From the NCBI GenBank assembly GCA_949288455.1, contig CASEKF010000019.1:13036-77035 (forward strand): a DNA stretch of 64,000 nucleotides, given 5' to 3'. This stretch comes from an uncultured bacterium (GTDB lineage: Bacteria > Vulcanimicrobiota > CADAWZ01). Every line of letters begins with the position of its first letter. The first letter of the stretch is position 1. The position numbers and the translations under genes are program-made. Of the stretch, positions 44,851-54,175 are shown piece by piece. The notes under the pieces are model-generated. The model was given only the letters and a program-made list of their open reading frames with translations, was not told the origin of the DNA and did not search any database.

Positions 44851-45603
44851 ATGACAGACGTTTTTTCAAGAACAGAACTTTTGCTTGGGAACGAACTATT
44901 TCAAAAATTACGAAATAAAAAAATAGTTATTTTCGGACTAGGAGGCGTAGGCGGAGCCGTCTGCGAAGGAATCGCGAGATTAGGAATAAGCAACCTGGCT
45001 CTATTTGATTTTGATATAATTCAACCTAGCAATCTGAACAGACTGATAAGCGCAGATGGGAACGACGTAGGCAAAATGAAAACTCAAGCGGCGAAAGAAA
45101 GGACGCTTTCTATAAATCCGGACGCAAAAATAGAAATTTTCAACGAATTTATCGACGGAGAAAACTACGAAGACACTATAGCGCAAATATCGCCCGACTT
45201 TATAGTCGACGCAATAGACAGTCTTAACCCAAAAATAAAAACGCTAAAAAAACTGGCTAGGGGCAAAATAAAATTTATCTCGTCTATGGGAGCGGGAGGA
45301 AGAATGGATCCAAGCCAAGTTAGAATAGGAGCTCTAAGCGACGTAAAAGGCTGCGGACTAGCCTCAAGAATAAAACGAGTTCTTCGCAACGACGGCATAG
45401 ATATATCCAAAATAAAAACCGCATATTCTGAAGAAACTCCCGTTAAGCCGTTCCCGGCTCAAAAAAACGACTCTCCGCAAAGAGGAAGAACGAGAGGGAC
45501 TCAAGCCAGCTGTATTACCGTACCCGTAACTTTCGGTATGTTCATAGCGCACTATATATTAGCTGAACTTATAAAAGACTGCAAAAATACTGCGCAACTA
45601 TAA
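44851..45603 (+). CDS. tcdA: tRNA threonylcarbamoyladenosine dehydratase
   Basis: A 250-residue ThiF/E1-like ATP-binding protein. It has V-I-F-G-L-G-G-V-G-G at 29-38, the N-R-L motif near 68 and D-A-I-D-S at about 130. A long insert with Q-K-N-D-S-P-Q-R-G-R precedes the last helix. TcdA (CsdL) cyclises t6A37 in tRNA. Length and the C-terminal pattern support this over MoeB or ThiF. It is divergent from comEC. Confidence 0.85.
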   Translation: MTDVFSRTELLLGNELFQKLRNKKIVIFGLGGVGGAVCEGIARLGISNLALFDFDIIQPSNLNRLISADGNDVGKMKTQAAKERTLSINPDAKIEIFNEFIDGENYEDTIAQISPDFIVDAIDSLNPKIKTLKKLARGKIKFISSMGAGGRMDPSQVRIGALSDVKGCGLASRIKRVLRNDGIDISKIKTAYSEETPVKPFPAQKNDSPQRGRTRGTQASCITVPVTFGMFIAHYILAELIKDCKNTAQL

Positions 45604-45663
45604 CCGAGACTACCTTGCAATAGAGCTGAAATCTAGAAATGCGCAAATATGCTTAGCGGGAAA

Positions 45664-46323
45664 CTAAATTAATAACTTTTCCAGTTTATCCGTCAGTTCC
45701 TTAAACGAATCTGCCGAGATATCTGAAGACAATTCCCCGGAAGTTCTATATCCGTATGTGACAAGAACAGTTTTAGCTCCCGCGTTTTTACCGGTTTGAA
45801 GATCGACGCGTCCGTCTCCTATCATAAAAGTTTTTGAAATAGGAATCCCGGAACTCTTGCTCATCCAAATAACAGCCGCAGGATCAGGCTTCATAGGAAA
45901 ACCTCCTTCGGCTCCGACAATATAATCAAAATATCGTCTTATATCCAGAATATCTAAAACCTTTTCTGTCAACGCCTGAAGTTTGTTAGTTATAATGCCT
46001 GTCGTAAAACCTAATTCATAAAGCTTTTTCAAGCCGTCGCATACCCCGTCATACAACTTTGTTTTATTAACCGGATGTTCGTAATAATAATCTGCCGCAA
46101 TTTCTCCGGCGGCGCGTTCGTCTATATTTTCCGCTCCCGCTTCTTTTAAAGCGGAAGAAGCCGTTTTAAAAATTCCATGACCTATAATCTCGGCGACTCT
46201 TTTTTCAGTTAATTCAGAAAGATTATAAGTTCTAAGCATATGATTCACCGCGGCGGCTATGTCGTTTCTTGAATCGATAAGAGTGCCGTCAAGATCAAAG
46301 CATAAAAGATATCCGTTTTTCAT
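45664..46323 (-). CDS. HAD phosphatase, phosphoglycolate-phosphatase-like
   Basis: A 219-residue HAD hydrolase of the Gph group. The nucleophile motif is LCFDLDGTLID at about 7-17, a T-N-K motif lies near 116 and GDGRVDLQTGKNAG near 170. A four-helix cap follows the first motif. Substrate unproven. The ATG at 46323 (GAGGG 6 nt upstream) is chosen; a 20-codon extension passes through a terminator hairpin. Confidence 0.82.
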   Translation of the reverse strand: MKNGYLLCFDLDGTLIDSRNDIAAAVNHMLRTYNLSELTEKRVAEIIGHGIFKTASSALKEAGAENIDERAAGEIAADYYYEHPVNKTKLYDGVCDGLKKLYELGFTTGIITNKLQALTEKVLDILDIRRYFDYIVGAEGGFPMKPDPAAVIWMSKSSGIPISKTFMIGDGRVDLQTGKNAGAKTVLVTYGYRTSGELSSDISADSFKELTDKLEKLLI

Positions 46324-46352
46324 TATATCCCTCAAAATACTAAATAAACGAC

Positions 46353-46383
46353 TTGCAGACCGCCCCATAGAGGCGATCTGCAA
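46353..46383 (-). terminator. Hairpin terminator of the cyclase-family gene
   Basis: TTGCAGA/TCTGCAA arms plus CGCC/GGCG with a C-A mismatch on the plus strand that becomes a G-U pair on the minus-strand RNA, so it works for the minus-strand gene ending at 46462. T content downstream is modest. Confidence 0.65.
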
Positions 46384-46461
46384 AATATTAATTTCAATTT
46401 CTTAACTTATACGAAAAGATACAAACTTTCGTACCCGTTATTTTTCAGATAAACGGTAAAA

Positions 46462-47283
46462 TTACTCCTCGCGCGGCAGCATAGCTACGATTCGGCACTG
46501 AGAAGACTCAAATTCCATTCCGTTTAACGGGAAACAACCTATCCAACAACGTTTATTGCTCAACTTGTCAATTTCTCCGCCAAGATTCTCCGCATGAACT
46601 ATTCCTTTTGGGAAAAGCTTTAAATGCATAACTTGATAAAATTCCTCCGGCGGAAACATTTCATCCCATGATTTACCATAATTGGCCTTAAGTTTAGCTT
46701 CCGCTTCATTAAAGCGTTCAGGATGCCAATTCCTAATAATGGTGTTCATAGGATGATCGGCGCTACCGCATTCTACTCCAATCCACTTAAAATTCATATC
46801 TATAGCCCAATCGGCAAAATCGGGACTGGGACCGGGATGTTTAACAAAATATCTTACTTCGTCGCATTCTTTTTCATTCCAAGCGTAACGATGATATCCG
46901 GTATTTATAATAATAATATCGCCCTTTCTAATATCCGCTTTTTTCATCAAAAGCTCAGGAGAGTAAAGATCATAATCCCCTACTTCGTCCGAAATATCCA
47001 CTACGACGCCTCGTCCAATCCATTCGTTTATAGGAACCTGGCCAATAGTCCTTCCCGCGCTGTAAAAATGAATCTCGCCGTCCATATGCGTTCCAACATG
47101 GTGACTCATCGTTATTGTCTGACCGTTCGCTCCTTGCCCCATATGAGCTCCGGCAATCCTTTTAAAATACTGAACGGATAAAGGAATATAACTAGGCCAC
47201 GGAGGAGTATGCACGCTCAAAGGCTGCGTCAAATCATAAACGTTGACATTGTCCATAAAATTCAAAAAATCGTTTGTATTCAC
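46462..47283 (-). CDS. Cyclase-family metal-dependent hydrolase
   Basis: A 273-residue protein of the cyclase/kynurenine-formamidase family. The hallmark H-x-G-T-H-x-D motif is HVGTHMDGEIHF, followed by an internal I-I-I-N-T-G-Y segment. The Zn/Mn-dependent family hydrolyses amides or cyclic compounds; the substrate is open. The start is GTG at 47283, 6 nt after GGAGG. The open frame continues upstream for 67 codons but reads A/T-rich, membrane-like nonsense and is not used. Confidence 0.78.
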   Translation of the reverse strand: MNTNDFLNFMDNVNVYDLTQPLSVHTPPWPSYIPLSVQYFKRIAGAHMGQGANGQTITMSHHVGTHMDGEIHFYSAGRTIGQVPINEWIGRGVVVDISDEVGDYDLYSPELLMKKADIRKGDIIIINTGYHRYAWNEKECDEVRYFVKHPGPSPDFADWAIDMNFKWIGVECGSADHPMNTIIRNWHPERFNEAEAKLKANYGKSWDEMFPPEEFYQVMHLKLFPKGIVHAENLGGEIDKLSNKRCWIGCFPLNGMEFESSQCRIVAMLPREE

Positions 47284-47613
47284 TAAAAACCTCCAGCTTA
47301 ACATAATTTGCCATAAGGAACCGCAAATTACGGAATAATAAAATATAACGACATACAATAAAAATATCTTAATTTCAAATCGATATATTTCATAAATTTT
47401 TTCTATATTTCTAGAATTAATCCTTTTAGTTATAATCATAATCGTTTTCAATAAATAATAATCAAATAAATCTCTATATTTCAAGGATTAATAGCGACAA
47501 GCTCTCCGGACTAAAGAAGCATAAGCGAGTTATCCCAGCCTCCGCAATATTTCTAAGCTATTATTTTATTTGATTATTTCGATTATTTGAACTTTTTTCA
47601 TTTCTGACAATTT

Positions 47614-47754
47614 TTACCGTTGTCTTGCCGACTTTTTCCGTCTCTCGATAATATATCTAACGCGGTTTGTTCCCGTTGCTTTCTTGGCACGCTTTGCGAA
47701 AAGATAAATCTGAGTCCGGTGCTTGCGGTTATAAACGCCAAACCCGAATTTCAT
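47614..47754 (-). CDS. Possible small basic protein
   Basis: An ATG-started frame of 46 residues with many Arg and Lys (for example K-R-A-K-K-A-T, E-R-R-K-K-S-A-R-Q-R). There is no Shine-Dalgarno and no recognised family. It may be a remnant of a longer gene or chance. Confidence 0.2.
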   Translation of the reverse strand: MKFGFGVYNRKHRTQIYLFAKRAKKATGTNRVRYIIERRKKSARQR

Positions 47755-48006
47755 ACTTGAACAGAATGATCGCTTAACGCTTTTCACTTGAAGTTTAAGT
47801 TATCGCCAGCATAAATATTTTGGTCTATGCTTGGATTTGACTTTCAAAAAAAACTGTTTGGGGATTATCGAGGACCTTTCCGTAAATTACTTATATTTCT
47901 TTTTCAGCAATATTGCTGCCGCGGCTTTTATCAGCGTTTATAAATTTACAAATTTCGCCGTTAATATGCGCTATAAGGAATTTTGCTGCCGAAAAATAAA
48001 AAAATG

Positions 48007-48035
48007 TTGCCATCGGCTAACTAATAAAGTATAAT
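48007..48035 (+). promoter_or_regulatory. Promoter of the Cys-rich protein gene
   Basis: TTGCCA (48007-48012), 17-nt spacer, TATAAT (48030-48035). The start of transcription near 48042 would give a leader of only about 30 nt. Confidence 0.7.
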
Positions 48036-48073
48036 ATGAGTATCATATAAGGAGGTATTAAAATTATAAGACT

Positions 48074-48328
48074 ATGAAATTCACAATAATAATAACGTTA
48101 ATGATATCTGTTCTGACTTTTTGCGCTCCAAGCGCTTTTGCTTGCTGCCATAACCATCATTCATATCCCACAAGAACAGAAAGAACTGAAAGAACGACGC
48201 AGAACGAGTATTGCAGACAGTGCGGAACAGACAAATGCGTTTGTTATAAATACGACATAGACTGCAGAGAATGCTGTTCAAATAAATGCGTTTGCGCTAA
48301 AAACGGCGTAGACTGCCAAAAACGCTGA
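48074..48328 (+). CDS. Small secreted Cys-rich repeat protein
   Basis: An 84-residue protein with a Sec signal peptide ending at ...PSAFA (about residue 23). The mature part has 12 Cys among about 61 residues. Two adjacent units share the spacing C-x2-C-x4-C-x-C-x6-C (C-R-Q-C-G-T-D-K-C-V-C, then C-R-E-C-C-S-N-K-C-V-C), with the last Cys of one serving as the first of the next. An Arg/Thr-rich linker precedes them. I do not recognise a family; metal binding or disulfide knots are possible. GGAGG (48051-48055) is 18 nt from the ATG, longer than usual. Confidence 0.75.
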   Translation: MKFTIIITLMISVLTFCAPSAFACCHNHHSYPTRTERTERTTQNEYCRQCGTDKCVCYKYDIDCRECCSNKCVCAKNGVDCQKR

Positions 48329-48370
48329 CAAATGAGATTATAAAATAAACTAAAAGATATTTATATTCAT

Positions 48371-48416
48371 AATTAAAAATCCTGCGGATGCTCAAACATC
48401 AACAGGATTTTTAATT
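48371..48416. terminator. Bidirectional terminator
   Basis: Perfect 14-bp arms, AATTAAAAATCCTG (48371-48384) and its complement (48403-48416), with an inner GATG/CATC pair. The A-rich left flank and T-rich right end give a T run on both strands. It lies between the convergent Cys-rich and PBP1A genes. Confidence 0.9.
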
Positions 48417-48455
48417 ATGCTAAAATTTTATAATGCCTCGCGATTATGATATTTA

Positions 48456-50789
48456 TCAAAATTCGTTAGTTTCGTTTTGCTCATCTTGAGGACTGTCTAA
48501 AGACGATCCCGATTCGGGAATAAGAAGAGGCTGAGCTCCCTCGGAATCAAGTTTAGGAATTTCTATAGCGTCTACGCGCTTCACGTTTTCCGGAGGTTTA
48601 GGTATTTGAATAGTTTTAATTTTAGGCGGAGGAGGAACGGTTTCTTCAGGAGGAAGAGGTATATTTTCCGCCGGTCTGGGTTCTCCTTCGGAGCGTCTTG
48701 GAGCTTCTTTCTTAACTTCGGCTTGAATCTCTTCCGCTTTAATCCTCTCTATTTTTCCTGTCTTACTGTTATATTTAACGGGGCCATGTTTATTGCAAAA
48801 TTTCTGCGGAACAGTTCCCTTGGCAAACGCCTTTTTAACTATATTTTGACAAGTTCCGTTGGCTCTCAGACCTGTCTCGGCGCAAAAAGCGACGTTTATC
48901 TTTCCGTTTTCATCTTCTCCAAATTCCATTTTCTTTTCTTTCGCCAGAACCTGTTTCATAAAGTCGGCCCATATTGGAGCCGGCAAATCGCCTCCATAAA
49001 CGTAATTCATTCTGGTGTTATTGTCGTTTCCCGTCCATACCACGCAGACCAACTGAGGAACGTATCCGGCAAACCAAGCGTCTCTGAATTCATCGGTAGT
49101 GCCGGTTTTGCCGGCAGCGGGACGGTCTATTTTAGCGGAAGCGCCGGTACCGCTCTCGATTACGGTTCTAAGCATTTCAGACATTGTAAAAGCGGTAGAC
49201 TCGGCTATAACTTGCTCGGAAGCAGGCCACCTATGATCCTCAATAATCTGTCCCGAAGAATCGGTTATCAGCTTTACGGCAGTCGGCTCATATTTTACTC
49301 CTCCGGAAGCGAATACCGAATAAACGGAAGCAAGTTCCAAAGGCGTAACTTCTCCGCTTCCTAAGGCGACTGATAAATAAGGTTCCAAAGGCTCCGTAAT
49401 GCCAAGTCTGGCGGCATAATCAAGAACAGTGTCGATTCCAAGTTTATCAGCCATCTTAACAGCCGGAACGTTTCTTGACCATTTTAGATTCTCCCTAAGC
49501 GACATATTACCGCGATAAGTTCTGTCGCTATTCTGAGGAGACCATATGACTCCATCCGCCATTCTATAGGATACAGGCGCGTCTGATATAGGAAAATCGG
49601 GAGAATAACCTGTGTCTATAGCAGCCGCGTAGATAATAGGTTTAAACGAAGAACCGGGCTGACGCTTTGCCTGCCATGCCCTGTTAAACTGATCGCTTTC
49701 CTTATATCCGGCTCCTCCGACCAGAGCTTTAATATAGCCGTTTCTGGGATCTATGGCGACTAACGCCCCTTGAGAAGCGTTCATATATTGACTGGAAGCC
49801 AGCTTCATTCCCTTTTTAATAGCGTCCTCTCCGATTTTTTGCATCTTAATGTCGAGAGTCGTATAAATTTTTAAACCGCCCCTATAAAGCAAATCGTCGC
49901 TATATTTCTGAGATAACTGTTTCAAAACGTAAGAAGTGAAATAAGGAAATTTCAGCATCTGAAGCTCATTCTTTTTTGGAGCGTAAACCAGTTTTTGTTT
50001 TAGCGCTTCTTCTTTTTCCCGCTCGGTAATAAACTCGCATGAAACCATTCTATCAAGAACCATTGCCTGACGTATCAAAGCTGATTCTTCGTCTACGAAC
50101 GGAGAATAAACGCTCGGAGCCGGAGGGAGCCCCGCTATCATCGCGCTTTCCGCTAAAGTCAATTTCTTAGCCGGCTTACCAAAGTAAGTCTGAGCCGCCG
50201 CTTCAATGCCATAAGCTCCGGAGCCAAAATAAATTTGATTTAAATAACGTTCAAGAATTTCGTTTTTAGTAAAACGTCTTTCTATTTGCAGGGAAATAAT
50301 TATCTCCTGAATTTTCCTGCGTATAGTCTTTTTAGGATGAAGAAAAATTTCCCTCGCCAACTGCATAGTGATGGTGCTTGCTCCCTGAGTCGCAGTTCCT
50401 CCTTTTAAATCGACGATAAGCGAACGGGTTATGGCCTTTAAGTCTATTCCGGGATGAGTGTAAAATCTGGAGTCCTCGATAGCGACTATAGCGTTTTTCA
50501 TATCGGCAGGAATCTCTTCCAACGGAACCCAGTACCTGTTTTCCCTAAAAAGAGTGGCTATAACAGTTCCGTCGGAAGCGTATACTATAGATGTCTCCGA
50601 AGGCTCAAATTTAGTGAGTAAATCCACGTTGGGCAAATCTTTCCCGTAGGAATTAATAATAATTATTCCGGCGGCGATCGCGGCTATAAGAAAAAATAAA
50701 ACTAAATAACAAAGAACGAGAAGAAATTTTATGAAAAATCTTCCGCCCTTCTTTTTTGTTTTTTTACCGGAATTTTTATTATTCTCCAT
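48456..50789 (-). CDS. Class A penicillin-binding protein (PBP1A)
   Basis: A 777-residue bifunctional peptidoglycan synthase. It has a basic N-terminus, a membrane helix at about 18-45, and a GT51 glycosyltransferase (EDSRFYTHPGID, A-S-T-I-T-M-Q-L-A-R). The transpeptidase has SxxK in PGSSFKP, SxN in W-S-R-N-V-P and KTG in GKTGTTDEF. A Pro-rich tail of about 100 residues contains KTIQIPK and AIEIPK. The ATG at 50789 (GAGG 9 nt upstream) overlaps the nusB stop by 11 nt; the longer frame to 50828 is rejected. Confidence 0.95.
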   Translation of the reverse strand: MENNKNSGKKTKKKGGRFFIKFLLVLCYLVLFFLIAAIAAGIIIINSYGKDLPNVDLLTKFEPSETSIVYASDGTVIATLFRENRYWVPLEEIPADMKNAIVAIEDSRFYTHPGIDLKAITRSLIVDLKGGTATQGASTITMQLAREIFLHPKKTIRRKIQEIIISLQIERRFTKNEILERYLNQIYFGSGAYGIEAAAQTYFGKPAKKLTLAESAMIAGLPPAPSVYSPFVDEESALIRQAMVLDRMVSCEFITEREKEEALKQKLVYAPKKNELQMLKFPYFTSYVLKQLSQKYSDDLLYRGGLKIYTTLDIKMQKIGEDAIKKGMKLASSQYMNASQGALVAIDPRNGYIKALVGGAGYKESDQFNRAWQAKRQPGSSFKPIIYAAAIDTGYSPDFPISDAPVSYRMADGVIWSPQNSDRTYRGNMSLRENLKWSRNVPAVKMADKLGIDTVLDYAARLGITEPLEPYLSVALGSGEVTPLELASVYSVFASGGVKYEPTAVKLITDSSGQIIEDHRWPASEQVIAESTAFTMSEMLRTVIESGTGASAKIDRPAAGKTGTTDEFRDAWFAGYVPQLVCVVWTGNDNNTRMNYVYGGDLPAPIWADFMKQVLAKEKKMEFGEDENGKINVAFCAETGLRANGTCQNIVKKAFAKGTVPQKFCNKHGPVKYNSKTGKIERIKAEEIQAEVKKEAPRRSEGEPRPAENIPLPPEETVPPPPKIKTIQIPKPPENVKRVDAIEIPKLDSEGAQPLLIPESGSSLDSPQDEQNETNEF

Positions 50790-51324
50790 CGTCTGCATCC
50801 TCGTTTTGCTTTCCGGAGAAAGAACCATGTTTGTCAGTCTCCTCTTTATGAATCACGGCAAGAATTCCGTTTATAAACTTTCCCGCGTCGTCGGCACAAA
50901 GCATTTTAGCTAGAGTAACGGCTTGATCTATGGAAACTATATTTGGAATATTATCCATATACAGCATCTCAAACAACGCAATTTTCAAAATAATCTTTTC
51001 AATATTGCCAATTCGATCATATTTCCAATTGATCGATTTATTTTTTATTATTTCGTCGAATTGACCGGAATGTCTCATAACGCCGTCAATCTCTAAATCT
51101 ATAAATTTGACGAACTCTTCGTCTTCCAAATATCTCATAATGTTGGCCAGTTCATGCGTTACGATATTTTTATCCTTGACGGAGTCTGAATATACGGCTT
51201 CTAAAAATTCTCTATCGACGCTTGATAACGCGTTCATTTTAGCGTCGATAGGATTTATTCCGCCGAGTTTCATTTGAAAAAGAGCGTTAATAACAATAAT
51301 CCGAGCTATAAGACGTTTGTCCAT
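50779..51324 (-). CDS. nusB: Transcription antitermination factor NusB
   Basis: A 181-residue all-helical protein with the NusB features A-R-I-I-V-I-N-A-L-F-Q near the start, the mid N-W-K-Y-D-R-I-G-N-I-E-K-I-I-L-K motif, and the end V-S-I-D-Q-A-V-T-L-A-K...F-I-N-G-I-L. It binds boxA RNA with S10 during rRNA transcription. An extra acidic tail of about 25 residues follows the core. It sits between prmC (13 nt upstream) and PBP1A (overlap). Confidence 0.9.
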   Translation of the reverse strand: MDKRLIARIIVINALFQMKLGGINPIDAKMNALSSVDREFLEAVYSDSVKDKNIVTHELANIMRYLEDEEFVKFIDLEIDGVMRHSGQFDEIIKNKSINWKYDRIGNIEKIILKIALFEMLYMDNIPNIVSIDQAVTLAKMLCADDAGKFINGILAVIHKEETDKHGSFSGKQNEDADDGE

Positions 51325-51337
51325 AAAATAAAAATCC

Positions 51338-52192
51338 TCACCACTTATTTATGCCTGAAACGACTCGATCCAACCCTGCGATGTCTTTCCAGACCGTAAC
51401 GTCGCTAAAACCTGCGCGGCGAAATCTTTCGGTAATCAATCCGGCTTTAGCGGAATGAATTTCCATAAAAAGAGCCCCTCCGGAATTTAAAAAAAAAGGA
51501 GACTTATCGATTATTTCATAAGGTATACGCAAGCCGCCCCAGGGAGAAAACAAAGCCCTGAAAGGTTCGAAATACTTTACCGACGACGGCAAACTTTCTT
51601 CAATGTCTATATAAGGCGGATTTGAAACTATAACGTCGAATTTTCTGTTTTCAAAAGGCTTGAAAAGATCTCCTTCGACAAATTCTATATAATCAAAAAC
51701 GCCGTGGATTTCCGCGTTTTTTTTAGCGACCTCAAGAGCGCTGAGCGATATATCAGACGCAACGACAGATATCCCGGAAGAAAATTTCAGGAGCGAAATA
51801 GCAATACACCCGCTTCCGGAACCTAAATCCAAAACGCTTAAACGGCTGCTCCCTATAAATTCTAAAGTCTTTTCGACTAAAAGCTCAGTTTCAGGGCGAG
51901 GTATCAAGCAACGATGATCGACGCGGAATTTAAGAGACATAAATTCTTTTTCTCCCATGATATATGCGACAGGTTCTCCAATAGCCCGCCGCTCTACTAA
52001 AGAGGCATACTTACTCGCGGCTTCGTCTTCGACGCTCATACGCATATTCATTAAAAGCTCTTCCCTGGAACAGGCAAGAACAGCCCGCATAAGCAGAGAA
52101 GCGTCTAGTTCGGGAGAGCGTGAATCGTCTAAAGAACTTTTTAATATATTCTCCGCGCATCGAATCAAAGAATATATTTTAAAATTCGACAT
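51338..52192 (-). CDS. prmC: Release factor glutamine methyltransferase
   Basis: A 284-residue SAM-dependent methyltransferase. The SAM motif is V-L-D-L-G-S-G-S-G-C-I-A and the catalytic motif NPPY (in V-I-V-S-N-P-P-Y-I). The N-terminal helical PrmC domain contains G-E-P-V-A-Y-I-M-G. It methylates the Gln of the GGQ motif in release factors. It overlaps the prfA stop by one base, the usual prfA-prmC coupling. Confidence 0.95.
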   Translation of the reverse strand: MSNFKIYSLIRCAENILKSSLDDSRSPELDASLLMRAVLACSREELLMNMRMSVEDEAASKYASLVERRAIGEPVAYIMGEKEFMSLKFRVDHRCLIPRPETELLVEKTLEFIGSSRLSVLDLGSGSGCIAISLLKFSSGISVVASDISLSALEVAKKNAEIHGVFDYIEFVEGDLFKPFENRKFDVIVSNPPYIDIEESLPSSVKYFEPFRALFSPWGGLRIPYEIIDKSPFFLNSGGALFMEIHSAKAGLITERFRRAGFSDVTVWKDIAGLDRVVSGINKW

Positions 52193-53259
52193 TAATTTTC
52201 GACCGCCAAGGCCTTCTTCTGGGAATCTAAAGTCAAAGCGTCTATAATAGCGTCAAGCTCTCCCTCCATTACCAACTCTAGATTATGAACGCTAAAACCT
52301 ATTCTATGATCGGTTAATCTGCTTTGAGGAAAATTATAAGTTCTAATTTTTTCGCTTCTATCCCCAGATCCAACCTGAAGCTTTCTTTCATTAGCAAGCT
52401 CGTTAGTTTTCTTCGACTGTTCAATCTCCAAAATTTTAGCTCTTAACAGTCTCATAGCTTTTTCTCTATTTTGATGCTGAGAACGTTCGTCCTGACAAGC
52501 TACTACTATTCCCGTAGGAATATGAGTCAATCTTACCGCCGAATCGGTTTTATTAACATGTTGTCCCCCCGCCCCCGAAGAGCGATAAGTATCGATTTTT
52601 AAATCGGAAGGATTTATTTCGACGTCTACTGCCTCAGGTTCGACAAGAACGGCTACCGTCACGGTAGAAGTATGAACTCGTCCAGAAGATTCGGTTTCGG
52701 GAACTCTCTGTACTCTATGAACTCCGCTCTCATACTTCAGTCTAGAATAAACATTTTTGCCGGAGATAGAAAAAACGACCTCCTTAACTCCGCCTAAGCC
52801 GGTCATATTCGAAGTTATTATATCTGTTTTCCAGCCGTTTTTCTCTGCGTATTTGCAGTACATCCTGAAGATCTCGCCCGCGAATAAAGCGGCTTCGTCT
52901 CCTCCCGCTCCGCCTCTGATCTCCATAATAATATCTTTTTCGTCATAAGGATCCTTAGGCAGAAGCATAATATAAAGTTTTTCCTTCGTCTTTGACTGAA
53001 CTTTTAAAAGAGACTCTAACTCCTGATTAATATATTCGCTCAATTCAGGATCTTCTTCATGACGCAACATAGCCTTGGTGTCTTCAATGTCTTTCAAGAT
53101 TTTTTTATACTCGCCATACAAAGCGACGGTATCTTCAATCGACGTTCTTTCCTTATTCAACTTTTTAAATTTTTCCGGGTCCGAAGCTACTTCAGGATCC
53201 GCAAGCTGTTTGTTTAATTCGTTAAAACGAGTTTCTATAAGTTCAAGCTTTTTTTCCAT
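52192..53259 (-). CDS. prfA: Peptide chain release factor 1
   Basis: A 355-residue class I release factor reading UAA and UAG. The peptidyl-hydrolysis motif GGQ is at 231-233 in [15 protein letters not shown]. The anticodon-like region contains PET at V-P-E-T-E-S (about 184-188), which is the RF1 P-x-T form and not the RF2 SPF form. Weak Shine-Dalgarno before the ATG. It heads the prfA-prmC-nusB-PBP1A unit. Confidence 0.96.
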   Translation of the reverse strand: MEKKLELIETRFNELNKQLADPEVASDPEKFKKLNKERTSIEDTVALYGEYKKILKDIEDTKAMLRHEEDPELSEYINQELESLLKVQSKTKEKLYIMLLPKDPYDEKDIIMEIRGGAGGDEAALFAGEIFRMYCKYAEKNGWKTDIITSNMTGLGGVKEVVFSISGKNVYSRLKYESGVHRVQRVPETESSGRVHTSTVTVAVLVEPEAVDVEINPSDLKIDTYRSSGAGGQHVNKTDSAVRLTHIPTGIVVACQDERSQHQNREKAMRLLRAKILEIEQSKKTNELANERKLQVGSGDRSEKIRTYNFPQSRLTDHRIGFSVHNLELVMEGELDAIIDALTLDSQKKALAVEN

Positions 53260-53545
53260 ACCGTTTGAAAAGTTACAAAAAACCCCTTAAACTTTATCTT
53301 TATAATCGCTTCCGACTTTTCGGCGTTATCAATATTTTACAAACATTATCTTAATCTCGCTCCGACGAACGTTTATTATATGTTAATAGAGAGCTAAAAT
53401 TAACGCTTTATTGCAGATTCGACTAATCTTCTAAAATATTTCAAAAATTACAAGGGAACGATTGTTTTACAGTAACTGCCTCCATTCGCGTGATATTACT
53501 AAAAGCGGAATAATACCGCATTTCACTTAATAAAATCCTACGGAT

Positions 53546-54175
53546 TTATTGTTCGGCGCCAAAAAAACATAAAGGAAGTTCTTCGGCCGACAAGCATGAA
53601 CCGGATTTATTCGGAAGTTCAAAACAAGCGCGGCACCTCGCTTCATATCCTTCCTTAGAATCGCCTACAAGAATCAAAGGACTGTTGTAGTCGGCGGCTT
53701 TTCCGTTAATAATTCGCTGAGAACGGCAGGCGTCTTGACCGCAAACTACGCATATGGCTCTAAGTTTATCGACTATTTCGGCTTTAGCAAGCAGATCCGG
53801 CATAGGCCCGAAAGGCTCGCCTCTGAAATCGAGATCAAGTCCGGCGGCTATAACCCTTATGCCCTTATCGGCAAGAGCGTCGCACACTTGAATTATTTCT
53901 TTTGAGAAGAACTGAACCTCGTCAATGGCAACTACTTGAACTCCATCTTCAAGACAATCGAAAATATCATATGGATGATCGACGGGCAAAGCGGTAATCT
54001 TAACGTTATTGTGAGAGACTACATGCTCTATGCCGAACCTATTGTCAATTATAGGTTTAAACACCTGTACTTTAAGCTTGGCTATAATGGCCCTTCTGAC
54101 TCTTCTTATCAGCTCTTCGCTCTTCCCGCTGAACATACTTCCGCATATAACTTCCAAACTGCCGTTTCTACTCAT
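53546..54175 (-). CDS. tdk: Thymidine kinase
   Basis: A 209-residue type II thymidine kinase. The P-loop is G-S-M-F-S-G-K-S (about 12-19), the D-E-V-Q-F-F motif lies near 89, and a zinc site is formed by C-V-V-C and C-x-x-C later. Phosphorylates thymidine for salvage. Its start overlaps the thyX stop, so dTMP salvage and synthesis genes are coupled. Confidence 0.94.
   Translation of the reverse strand: MSRNGSLEVICGSMFSGKSEELIRRVRRAIIAKLKVQVFKPIIDNRFGIEHVVSHNNVKITALPVDHPYDIFDCLEDGVQVVAIDEVQFFSKEIIQVCDALADKGIRVIAAGLDLDFRGEPFGPMPDLLAKAEIVDKLRAICVVCGQDACRSQRIINGKAADYNSPLILVGDSKEGYEARCRACFELPNKSGSCLSAEELPLCFFGAEQ

Larger units (their letters stand above)
47284..48073. other. Large intergenic region
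   Basis: Nearly 800 nt without a convincing gene. It holds the leader of the cyclase gene (left), a possible 46-codon basic frame on the minus strand (47614-47754), and the promoter of the Cys-rich gene (right). I recognise no RNA motif in it. Confidence 0.5.

Noticed and set aside
47284-47484. 67-codon extension of the cyclase gene
   Set aside because: A/T-rich, membrane-like and without family similarity; the GTG at 47283 has GGAGG at the right distance.
47831-48034. 67-codon plus-strand frame before the Cys-rich gene
   Set aside because: Starts at TTG with no ribosome site, has no family match, and overlaps the promoter at 48007-48035.
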